DNA of 64,000 nucleotides, from positions 2,852,001-2,916,000 of the forward strand of contig OZ255707.1 in assembly GCA_965277075.1 (NCBI GenBank), read 5' to 3'. The position numbers were made by a program, and so were the translations under genes. Source of the stretch: Lustribacter sp965277075. Its GTDB lineage: Bacteria; Vulcanimicrobiota; Vulcanimicrobiia; Vulcanimicrobiales; Vulcanimicrobiaceae. This document shows, piece by piece, positions 17,076 through 24,271 of this stretch (its first letter is position 1; each line of letters starts with the position of its first letter). The notes under the pieces were generated by a model. It searched no databases and had not been told where the DNA came from. It saw only the letters and a program-made list of their open reading frames with translations.

Positions 17076-18412
17076 TGCTGAGCGCCGAGCAAAATCGCCT
17101 GCTGACCGAGGTCGGTCCGGGAACGAAGATGGGCAACTTGCTGCGTCGTTATTGGATGCCGGTTGCGGGCGAGAGCGAGTTCGACCGCCAGCCGATCAAA
17201 ACGGTGCGCGTCTTCGGTGAAGACCTCGTGCTCTACCGCGATCTGCACGGCACGTATGGCCTCGTCGACCGCCATTGCCCGCATCGTCGCGCCGACCTGT
17301 CCTACGGTTTCGTGGAAGAGAACGGCGTCCGCTGCAACTACCATGGCTGGTGCTTCGATGCATCGGGCGCGTGCGTCGAGCAGCCGTTCGACGACCTCGC
17401 CAATCCCGACGCGCGCTTCCGCGACAAGGTGCGCATCACGTCGTACCCGGTCGCAACGAAGGGCGGATTGGTGTGGGCCTACATGGGGCCGCAGCCCGCG
17501 CCGTTGCTTCCCGACTGGGAACCGTTCAATTGGAAGAACGGCTTCGTCCAAATCGTGACCGCGGTGATTCCGTGCAACTGGCTGCAATGCCAAGAGAACT
17601 CGATCGATCCCGTGCATTTCGAATGGATGCACCGAAATTGGACGGTGCGTTTGGGCGGCCGGAACGGACCCTACGGCAAGAAGCATCTCAAGATCGACTT
17701 CAAAGAATTCGAGTACGGCTTCACCTACCATCGCCTGATGGAAGGCATGTCCGACGATCACGAGCGGTGGACGATCGGACGCATTGCGCTGTGGCCGAAT
17801 TGTCTCGGCCCGAACCAGCATTTCGAGTGGCGGGTGCCGATCGATGACGAGAACACGCTCTCCGTCATCTGGCATTTCACACGCGTCCCGAACGAGCGTG
17901 AACCGTACGTGCAGAGCAGCATTCCCGCGTGGGAGGGGCCGGTCGTTGATCCGGTCACGGGCCGCTTCATTACGAGCCACGTCACCAATCAAGACTTTCT
18001 CGCGTGGGCGGGCCAAGGCCGCATTGCCGATCGCACGAAAGAGATGCTCGGCGCCGGCGACCGCGGCATCATCATGATGCGCAAACAGTTTCTCGCCGAT
18101 CTCGCGGCGATCGAACGCGGCGACGATCCGAAGGGCATCATCCGCGACGCGGCCCGCAATGCAAACATCACGCTGCCGATCGTGAGCCGCCGGCTCTTGA
18201 TCGAAGGATTGCCGCTCGGCGTGATGCTCGACGATCCATCGATCGATCCGCGCAACGGGTTCACGCTCCAGGCCGGTCAGCCGGAATGGGTCCGCTTGGC
18301 TTTCCTCGACGCGATGGGGCTCGACCCCGACGGCGGCGTCCGTGACGAGGGCACGAACTTTTTAGTCAACGCGAGTACCGGCGCCACGAACAGCCGGATG
18401 GTCTGGTCGTAG
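17075..18412 (+). CDS. Rieske [2Fe-2S] aromatic ring-hydroxylating oxygenase, alpha subunit (copy 2)
   Basis: 445 residues from ATG 17075, which overlaps the ileS stop by one base. It is closely similar along its length to the oxygenase at 259-1587. The Rieske ligands are C68, H70, C87 and H90, and the iron site NSIDPVHFEWMH is identical. The phthalate-4,5-dioxygenase-like N-terminus (LLTEVGPGTKMGNLLRRYW) is conserved. The C-terminal 30 residues differ most between the copies, so they probably act on related but distinct substrates. Placement directly behind ileS suggests transcription from a housekeeping promoter, odd for a catabolic enzyme. No reductase partner is present in the window. Confidence 0.9.
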   Translation: MLSAEQNRLLTEVGPGTKMGNLLRRYWMPVAGESEFDRQPIKTVRVFGEDLVLYRDLHGTYGLVDRHCPHRRADLSYGFVEENGVRCNYHGWCFDASGACVEQPFDDLANPDARFRDKVRITSYPVATKGGLVWAYMGPQPAPLLPDWEPFNWKNGFVQIVTAVIPCNWLQCQENSIDPVHFEWMHRNWTVRLGGRNGPYGKKHLKIDFKEFEYGFTYHRLMEGMSDDHERWTIGRIALWPNCLGPNQHFEWRVPIDDENTLSVIWHFTRVPNEREPYVQSSIPAWEGPVVDPVTGRFITSHVTNQDFLAWAGQGRIADRTKEMLGAGDRGIIMMRKQFLADLAAIERGDDPKGIIRDAARNANITLPIVSRRLLIEGLPLGVMLDDPSIDPRNGFTLQAGQPEWVRLAFLDAMGLDPDGGVRDEGTNFLVNASTGATNSRMVWS

Positions 18413-18414
18413 GA

Positions 18415-18438
18415 GTTCGTCGGGCTCGCCCGACGAAC
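18415..18438. terminator. Hairpin after the second Rieske gene
   Basis: GTTCGTCGGG (18415-18424) and CCCGACGAAC (18429-18438) form a perfect 10-bp stem with a CTCG loop starting two bases after the Rieske stop codon. There is no T-tract, so termination would depend on the stem alone or on Rho. It sits directly before the two-hairpin repeat, giving three consecutive hairpins between convergent genes. Confidence 0.45.
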
Positions 18439-18447
18439 GACGACGCG

Positions 18448-18495
18448 GCGGCTTCGGCGAAGCCGAAACGCGACAGATTCACGGAACGTGAATCC
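18448..18495. repeat. 48-bp two-hairpin dispersed repeat, copy B
   Basis: This is an exact copy of 12280-12327. As there, it ends one variable base before the CTA that is the minus-strand stop codon of the next gene. Here it is entirely intergenic with respect to the plus-strand gene, whereas copy A contributes codons. The positions relative to convergent stop codons match, which argues for a functional terminator-like role or for insertion at a preferred site. Confidence 0.9.
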
Positions 18496-18496
18496 T

Positions 18497-19678
18497 CTAA
18501 CGGGCGATTCCGAACGCAGCGTCTTTCACGGCGGGATCGCCGGACGCGCCCATCGTTTCCGCAAGACGCCGGATGAAGTCGCCCAGCGTCGTTTCACCCC
18601 ACAGCCAGCGCTGGCGTTCATCCGACGTTTCGTGCGGGTGCGTGACGAGGCGCGCTTCGACGTACATCGTGCGCAAATCGAGGACGGCGAGACGAACGAA
18701 TTCGAGCCGGCTGACCTCAGGCGGACGATCCGTCGCGTCCTCGTCCTCGCCGCGTTCGTAGGCTTCCAGAAACCGGATGACTCCGCGGAAGCGCTCAGGT
18801 TTCACGCGCGACACGCCGACGCCGGTTCGGCCTTCGCGCGATTCCCAGGTCTCCCAATAGCGGCGCATCGCCGTCACTTCGGTCGCGAGGTCCATCGTGA
18901 CCGGGCGGCGCTCGATCTGCGATGCTTGCAGCGGCGCGCCGCCCTCGTCGCGTTCGTCGTCGGGATAGTCGCGCAGCACCGGTCCGTGAGGCTCGTCGAG
19001 CATCGCGAACGCCATGTCGAGCACGCGCCGTTGTTCCGCCGCATCGTTCGGATGTCCGACGGCGAGGCCGTACGGAAACGGCACGAAGAGCGCGCGCGGC
19101 GCCTTGATCTTTTCCGTGTGTTCGCGCACGAGGCTCAACGATACCGTTGCAATTCCGGCTGCTTCAATGACGCGAGAGAGCACACCGACCGTGTGCGTGC
19201 AAAGCGGTCAACTCGGCGTGAGCAGAACGACGTCGATACCGTCGTCGCGCAGCAGCGCGGCGACCTCGGGTCCGGTCGTGTTCCGAATCGGCGTGAGGTC
19301 ACGTTGCGCGCCCATGAATGAGAAGAAGCGCGGACCGAACGGTCCCAGCCGATGCTCCGCTTGCATCTCGCGCAGCCGGTCGATCGGAAACGAAACGTTG
19401 ACGTCTTCGATGATGGCGGTGCGATCGAAACCGATACTCGTGTGCGTTTGGACGATGTCGGCGGCCCGGACCGTGCTCGGGATCGTCCGAAACGTCGGAT
19501 CGCCTTTACTGAAGGGAGGGTCACGACGCAGGTGGACGCCGGCCGTCGTGACGATCGCGATACGCGCCTCGGACAACGGAACGCGTGGCGTCGTGAACGG
19601 TGAGTCGCTGTTGATTTCAACCGGGAGCGTCAGCGCGTTGCTTCGTGCAGCGGGACTGAGGCGATCGAGACGAGGCAT
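18497..19678 (-). CDS. GrdB-like selenoprotein (glycine/sarcosine/betaine reductase selenoprotein B family), Sec at codon 157
   Basis: One 393-residue protein is encoded if the in-frame TGA at 19208-19210 is read as selenocysteine. Before it comes DDGIDVVLLTPS and after it PLCTHTVGVLSRVIEAAG, giving a U-x-x-C redox motif like that of the GrdB/PrdB reductase family. Downstream, SLSLVREHTEKIKAPRALFVPFP continues the family consensus without a break. A bacterial SECIS hairpin lies just after the UGA. In anaerobes GrdB reduces glycine, sarcosine or betaine; here GrdA, GrdC/D/E and proline reductase partners are absent, so the role is unknown and may be a thiol/selenol reductase. Automated callers would split it into two ORFs (19208-19678 and 18497-19183). 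Confidence 0.88.
19180..19210 (-). promoter_or_regulatory. Sec UGA codon and SECIS element
   Basis: On the minus strand the UGA (19210-19208) is followed after 11 bases by GCACAC-GGTCG-GTGTGC, a 6-bp stem with a five-base loop containing GGU. In E. coli fdhF the loop bound by SelB is GGUCU, and its GGU lies 19-21 bases after the UGA; here GGU is 18-20 bases after. Stem position, loop sequence and spacing therefore all fit the bacterial SECIS. Confidence 0.82.
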
Positions 19679-19733
19679 CCTGCCCGATTAGGGAGTGGCG
19701 GTGCCGTTCCCGTTCGTGGGAACATGTTCGCGC

Positions 19734-21434
19734 ATGATTACCGCGGAGCTCCTGCGTTCGATCTCGCTCTTCGCAGACATTCCTATGCACGAGTTGCATG
19801 CGATCGCCGATCGGGCGGCCGACATCGATCTGCGGCCGGGTGATTGGCTGGTTTCCGAAGGTGAAGTGGCTGCTTTTTTCGGCCTGATCTCGGGCAAGCT
19901 CGAGGTGCTCAAAGGCGTCGGCTCCGAGTCGCGTCATATCGCGGTCTACGAGCCGGGTGAGACGTTCGGTGAACTGCCGCTGCTCCTTGACGCGCCGGCC
20001 GTCGCGAGCGTGAGCGCGTTGGAGCATTCACGTGTCTTTCGGCTCGAGCCGGCCGATTTCCATGGGCTCGTCACCGACTGCGTCCAGCTCAACGCACGCG
20101 TGGTCGCGACGATGACGCAACGCGTCGCCGAGTTGGGCAAGCTCGCCATCGAGGCGACCAAGGTCGACGTCACGATCGTCGGTAGCCGATGGGATCTCGA
20201 ATGCCACGACGTGCGTGAATTTCTTTCGCGCAACCATATCGCGTTCGTTTGGCTCGATCCGGCCGACGAATACAACGTCGCGCGCATCCCGGAAGATCTG
20301 CGGGCGGCGTCGGAGTATCCGGTCGTCATCGTGCCGGACGGCGTGCGGCTCGTTGCGCCGACGATGCGCGAGCTCGCGGACGCGGTTCACCTTCAGACGT
20401 CACCGGCGGACGACCGCTACGACCTCGCGATCGTCGGCGCCGGTCCGGCCGGGTTGGCCGCCGCGGTGTACGGCGCGTCCGAAGGTTTGCACACCGTGCT
20501 CTTCGAGCGTGAAGCGCCCGGCGGGCAGGCCGGTACGTCGTCGCGCATCGAGAATTATCTCGGCTTCCCGACCGGACTCTCCGGCGACGATCTTGGAAAG
20601 CGTGCGCTGCATCAAGCAACGCGTTTCGGCGCGGAGATCGTCGTCGCGCGCGACATCGTTCGCATCGATGCGGCGACCGAACCGGGTGCGGACCATACAC
20701 TCGTGCTCGACGACGAAACGTCGGTTCGAGCACGAGCGATCGTCGTCGCGACCGGCGTGACGTGGCGTAAGCTGGACGCGCCGGGTGTCGATGCGCTTAG
20801 CGGTCGCGGTGTCTATTACGGTGCGGCGCGCACGGAGGCGCTTGGAACGCGTGGAAAACGCGTGCACCTCGTCGGCGGCGGCAACTCGGCCGGCCAAGCC
20901 GCGATGTATTTTTCGAGCTATGCCGAGGCGGTCACGATTCTCGTACGCGGCGACGGTCTCGCGGCCTCCATGTCGCAATACCTCATCGACGAGCTCGCGT
21001 CCAAAGCGAATGTGACGATCGAATCGCATAGCGAGATCGCCGCGGCGCACGGTCCCGATCACCTTGCGACGCTCGATATCCGCGATTCGCAAACCGGCGA
21101 GGTGCGTGCGATCGACTCCGATGCCGTGTTCATCTTCATCGGTGCCGATGCGGAGACGTCGTGGCTGCCGCAAGCGGTCGTGCGCGATCGCGCCGGCTTC
21201 GTGTGTACGGGCCGCGACGTGTTGGATATCGTGCGCGCGGCCGGCTCGACCCAGACGTGGGGGCTCGAGCGCGATCCGTTCTTGCTCGAGACGAGCGTCC
21301 CCGGTATTTTCGCGGCCGGTGATGTCCGGCACGGATCGATCAAGCGGGTCGCATCGAGCGTCGGTGAAGGCAGCATGACGGTCGCCTTCGTCCATCAGTA
21401 TCTGTTGAATCCGCGCGTTGCGCAGCCCGCATAA
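19734..21434 (+). CDS. Cyclic nucleotide-binding / thioredoxin reductase-like flavoprotein
   Basis: 566 residues from ATG 19734; GTG codons at 19695 and 19701 are less likely starts. Residues about 8-125 form a CNBD fold (LFADIPMHELHAIADRA, GDWLVSEGEVAAFFGLISGKLEVL, PGETFGELPLLLDAPA). Residues about 145-215 resemble a thioredoxin-like segment. The rest is a two-domain FAD/NAD(P)H reductase with GAGPAGLAAAVYGAS near 235, VGGGNSAGQAAMYF near 380 and FAAGDVR near 527. The CxxC pair of thioredoxin reductase is missing: the corresponding segment reads GVYYGAARTEA. It is therefore not a classical TrxR and may reduce another carrier under nucleotide control. It is divergent from the selenoprotein gene, 55 bases apart. 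Confidence 0.85.
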   Translation: MITAELLRSISLFADIPMHELHAIADRAADIDLRPGDWLVSEGEVAAFFGLISGKLEVLKGVGSESRHIAVYEPGETFGELPLLLDAPAVASVSALEHSRVFRLEPADFHGLVTDCVQLNARVVATMTQRVAELGKLAIEATKVDVTIVGSRWDLECHDVREFLSRNHIAFVWLDPADEYNVARIPEDLRAASEYPVVIVPDGVRLVAPTMRELADAVHLQTSPADDRYDLAIVGAGPAGLAAAVYGASEGLHTVLFEREAPGGQAGTSSRIENYLGFPTGLSGDDLGKRALHQATRFGAEIVVARDIVRIDAATEPGADHTLVLDDETSVRARAIVVATGVTWRKLDAPGVDALSGRGVYYGAARTEALGTRGKRVHLVGGGNSAGQAAMYFSSYAEAVTILVRGDGLAASMSQYLIDELASKANVTIESHSEIAAAHGPDHLATLDIRDSQTGEVRAIDSDAVFIFIGADAETSWLPQAVVRDRAGFVCTGRDVLDIVRAAGSTQTWGLERDPFLLETSVPGIFAAGDVRHGSIKRVASSVGEGSMTVAFVHQYLLNPRVAQPA

Positions 21435-21439
21435 CGTTT

Positions 21440-22198
21440 TTACGGGCCGGTCGTAAAGCGGTAACCGAAACTCGGCAACAGCGCGGCGTTGCGGTCGGAG
21501 AGCGGTTTCCCCGGAACGTCGTACGCGGCGGTGAAGTTGACGTACCGCGCGCCGATGATGTACTCGGAATGATTGCCGGCGCGATGGATGTATCGTACGT
21601 CTGCGTCGATCTGCTCGCCGCGTTCCGGGTCGAAGTGCGAGGGCGACCCGTTGCCGTACGTCGTGACTTGCGTGCCGAGCAACACCGGCGCGTAGCGTAC
21701 TTCCGTCTCGAAGAATCCGGCGCGGAACGGGATGTGTGCGATCGCTCCATAGTGTCCGCCGACGATGCGCGAATACTGTCGCTCGTCGGTGTTCGTAAAG
21801 TTGAAGGCGGTCGCATAATGCGTTGTCTGGTTGTAGAGCGTCTCGCCCGCTTCGATACCAAAATGGTGTCCCGGATCCCACAGCCGCAGCGAGACGTCGA
21901 GGATGGTCAAGCGCAGCGACGTCGACCCTTGAATCGCGTCGGTGTACGGGATCGCAACGGTCGGAGGTAAGCCGTATCCGGCGAGTTCGAACGGGCCGAG
22001 ACGTTGACTCGCTTCGAATAGCGGCACCGGAATCGGCGGCAAGTGAATCGTATCGTTGAAGCTTTCGTGCACGCCGCCCGCGATCGGGTTGAGCGTTAAC
22101 CCGACGGTCGTCTCGAACGGGTTATCGGCCCGCACGCCCGATGGCGCGATCAGCGCAACGACGGCAGCGGCGAGCGAGGACCAGGCGCGGAAACGCAC
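21440..22198 (-). CDS. Predicted outer-membrane beta-barrel or secreted protein
   Basis: 252 residues with a signal peptide cleaved after about residue 24 (SGVRA). The mature part has alternating polar and aromatic residues in short strands (STSLRLTILDVSLRLWD, YSRIVGGHYGAIAHIPF, FFETEVRYAPVLLG, EQIDADVRYIHRAG, YIIGARYVNFTAAYD) and ends FGYRFTTGP. This pattern suggests a small outer-membrane barrel of eight to ten strands, but no specific family is recognised. It converges on the flavoprotein gene with a five-base gap and follows tgt on the minus strand. Confidence 0.65.
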   Translation of the reverse strand: MRFRAWSSLAAAVVALIAPSGVRADNPFETTVGLTLNPIAGGVHESFNDTIHLPPIPVPLFEASQRLGPFELAGYGLPPTVAIPYTDAIQGSTSLRLTILDVSLRLWDPGHHFGIEAGETLYNQTTHYATAFNFTNTDERQYSRIVGGHYGAIAHIPFRAGFFETEVRYAPVLLGTQVTTYGNGSPSHFDPERGEQIDADVRYIHRAGNHSEYIIGARYVNFTAAYDVPGKPLSDRNAALLPSFGYRFTTGP

Positions 22199-22232
22199 CG
22201 ATGTTGCTGCGCGCTGCGGCGTACGGGCGCCT

Positions 22233-23330
22233 TCACGCGACCGGCTCGCGGTGCGCGTCGCGAAACGCGGCCCAGCGTCCGGCGGCGATCGCTGCGCGCG
22301 CGTCGGCCATCAATGTCGCGAGTGCGGCCAAGTTGTGATACGAGAGCAACCGCGGACCGAGCGATTCTGCGGTCCGAAAGAGATGCGAGAGGTAGGCGCG
22401 TGAAAACGTCGCGCAGACGTTACACGGACATGCAGGATCGATGGGCCGCTCGTCGCGCGCGTACGCCGCGTTGCGGATATTGAATTCACCCGCACGCGTG
22501 AGAGCGCGTCCGTGACGTCCGCTGCGCGTCGGATAGACGCAGTCGAACATGTCGATGCCGGCGTCGATCCCGGCGATGAGATCGCGAACGGTGCCGACGC
22601 CCATCAGGTAGCGCGGTTTGGCGACTGGCAACATCGCCGCCGTCGACCGCGTGAAGCGTTCCATTTCGGCGCGCGATTCGCCGACGGAGAGGCCGCCGAT
22701 CGCGTACCCAGGGAGATCGAGTTCCACGACGTCTGCGGCGCTTTGCGCGCGTAGCCGTTCGTCGAGTCCGCCCTGCACGATCGCGAAGAGAGCCGTGTTC
22801 CGGCCGCACCATGCGGCCGCCGCGCGGCGCGCCCACAGCGTCGTTCGCCGGACGGACGCCGCCACCGTGTCGGCCGTCGCCGGCAGCGAAACGCACACGT
22901 CGAGCACCATCGCGACGTCGACGCCGATCTGCTCTTGAAACGCAACGACGGTTTCGGGCGTAAAGCGATGCGTACTGCCGTCGATGTGCGAGCGAAACGT
23001 AACGCCGTCATCGTCGAGCACGCGGCGCGACTCGAGGCTGAACACTTGGAAGCCGCCGCTGTCGGTGAGGATCGGCCGATCCCACGCCATGAAGTGATGC
23101 AAACCGCCCACTGCGACGAGCGTGTCGAGTCCCGGCCGTAACCACAGATGATAGGTGTTTGCCAGCACGATCTCCGCGCCGATCTCGCGCAATTCGCGCG
23201 GTTCGATGCTCTTGACCGTGGCGACCGTACCGACCGGCATGAACGCCGGCGTCTCGACGGTGCCGTGCGCGAGCCGCAGCGTGCCGCGCCGAGCGTCGCC
23301 GTCGCTGCCGTGGAGGGTGAAAACGTTCAT
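22233..23330 (-). CDS. tgt: tRNA-guanine(34) transglycosylase (queuine tRNA-ribosyltransferase)
   Basis: 365 residues. The enzyme exchanges G34 for preQ1 in GUN anticodons during queuosine synthesis. Visible features are GTVATVKSIEPRELREIGAE, ANTYHLWLRPG, the nucleophile region TDSGGFQVFSL near residue 92, GGLSVGES, the second catalytic segment CVYPTRSGRHG, and the zinc site CPCNVC with a downstream His. The ATG overlaps the stop of the upstream pseudouridine synthase by four bases, so two tRNA/rRNA modification genes form one unit. No queCDEF or queA is present in the window. Confidence 0.96.
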   Translation of the reverse strand: MNVFTLHGSDGDARRGTLRLAHGTVETPAFMPVGTVATVKSIEPRELREIGAEIVLANTYHLWLRPGLDTLVAVGGLHHFMAWDRPILTDSGGFQVFSLESRRVLDDDGVTFRSHIDGSTHRFTPETVVAFQEQIGVDVAMVLDVCVSLPATADTVAASVRRTTLWARRAAAAWCGRNTALFAIVQGGLDERLRAQSAADVVELDLPGYAIGGLSVGESRAEMERFTRSTAAMLPVAKPRYLMGVGTVRDLIAGIDAGIDMFDCVYPTRSGRHGRALTRAGEFNIRNAAYARDERPIDPACPCNVCATFSRAYLSHLFRTAESLGPRLLSYHNLAALATLMADARAAIAAGRWAAFRDAHREPVA

Positions 23331-24214
23331 CCGCGGAGGCGTTCGAGCGTCTCTTCATACGCGGGCGGCGGCGGCGATTCAAACGCGAGCATCGCTTTCG
23401 TCACCGGATGTTTGAACGCTAGACGCGAGGCGTGCAGCGCTTGACCCGGCAGCACGGCGTCACGATCGCGTTTCCCGTACACCGGATCGTTGTAGACGGG
23501 GTGGCCGACGGCCGCCATATGAATGCGAATCTGGTGCGTTCGGCCGGTTTCGAGCCGAAACGTCAACTCGGCTGCGTCGTGCAGCGCTTCGCGCAGAGCG
23601 AAGTGCGTGATCGATGGTTTGCCGTCGGCGCGGATGGCGTATTTCAAGCGGTTGTTCGGATCGCGACCGATTGCGCCGCGAATCGTTCCTTCGCGGTCGC
23701 GCGGAACGCCCGTCACAATGCCGCGGTATTCGCGTTCAATGTAACGCTTTTGCATCGCGCGGCCGAGCGTCGTAAGCGCCGCTTCCGTCTTGGCGACGAC
23801 GAGCAGTCCCGATGTGTCGCGATCGAGCCGGTGCACGAGCCCGGCGCGCACGCGTTCGCCGGGCAATGCGGATGCGTGCGCGAGCAATGCGTTCACCAGC
23901 GTATCCGAGAGCGCGCCGTGCGCCGGGTGCGTCACCATTCCCGCCGGTTTGTCGACGACGAGCAGCGTGTCGTCTTCGTAGACGATGTCGAGCGGAATCG
24001 TCTGCGGCGCAACGTCGAGCGGTCGCGGCGGATCGATCGCGTACGCGACGCGGTCGCCGGCTTCGAGCACGCGGCTCGGTTTCGCAGGCTCGCCGTTGAC
24101 CGATACCGCGCCCGCTTTGATTGCAGCGCTGACGTGCGAACGCGAGAAGCCGGTGCGCTGCGTGACCTCGACGTCGATCCGCTTCCCCGCGTCTTCGTCG
24201 CTGATAGTGAACAT
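23327..24214 (-). CDS. RluA/RluD family rRNA or tRNA pseudouridine synthase
   Basis: 295 residues. An N-terminal S4 RNA-binding domain (residues about 12-75, GFSRSHVSAAIKAGAVSVNGE) precedes the RluA catalytic domain. The catalytic Asp lies in HRLDRDTSGLLVVAKT near residue 135. LETGRTHQIRIHMAAVGHPVYNDPVYG is the usual C-terminal signature. It converts uridine to pseudouridine, probably in 23S rRNA like RluD, although the family also contains tRNA enzymes. It is coupled to tgt downstream. Confidence 0.93.
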   Translation of the reverse strand: MFTISDEDAGKRIDVEVTQRTGFSRSHVSAAIKAGAVSVNGEPAKPSRVLEAGDRVAYAIDPPRPLDVAPQTIPLDIVYEDDTLLVVDKPAGMVTHPAHGALSDTLVNALLAHASALPGERVRAGLVHRLDRDTSGLLVVAKTEAALTTLGRAMQKRYIEREYRGIVTGVPRDREGTIRGAIGRDPNNRLKYAIRADGKPSITHFALREALHDAAELTFRLETGRTHQIRIHMAAVGHPVYNDPVYGKRDRDAVLPGQALHASRLAFKHPVTKAMLAFESPPPPAYEETLERLRG

Positions 24215-24271
24215 CGTCGATGATCGCGTTCGGCGATCGGTCGCAGGCTACCGTTTGTGGGCCGCCGCGCG

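Noticed and set aside
19208..19210. In-frame stop taken as evidence of a pseudogene or two separate genes
   Set aside because: The U-x-x-C context, uninterrupted family-like sequence on both sides and a correctly spaced SECIS hairpin explain the UGA as selenocysteine.
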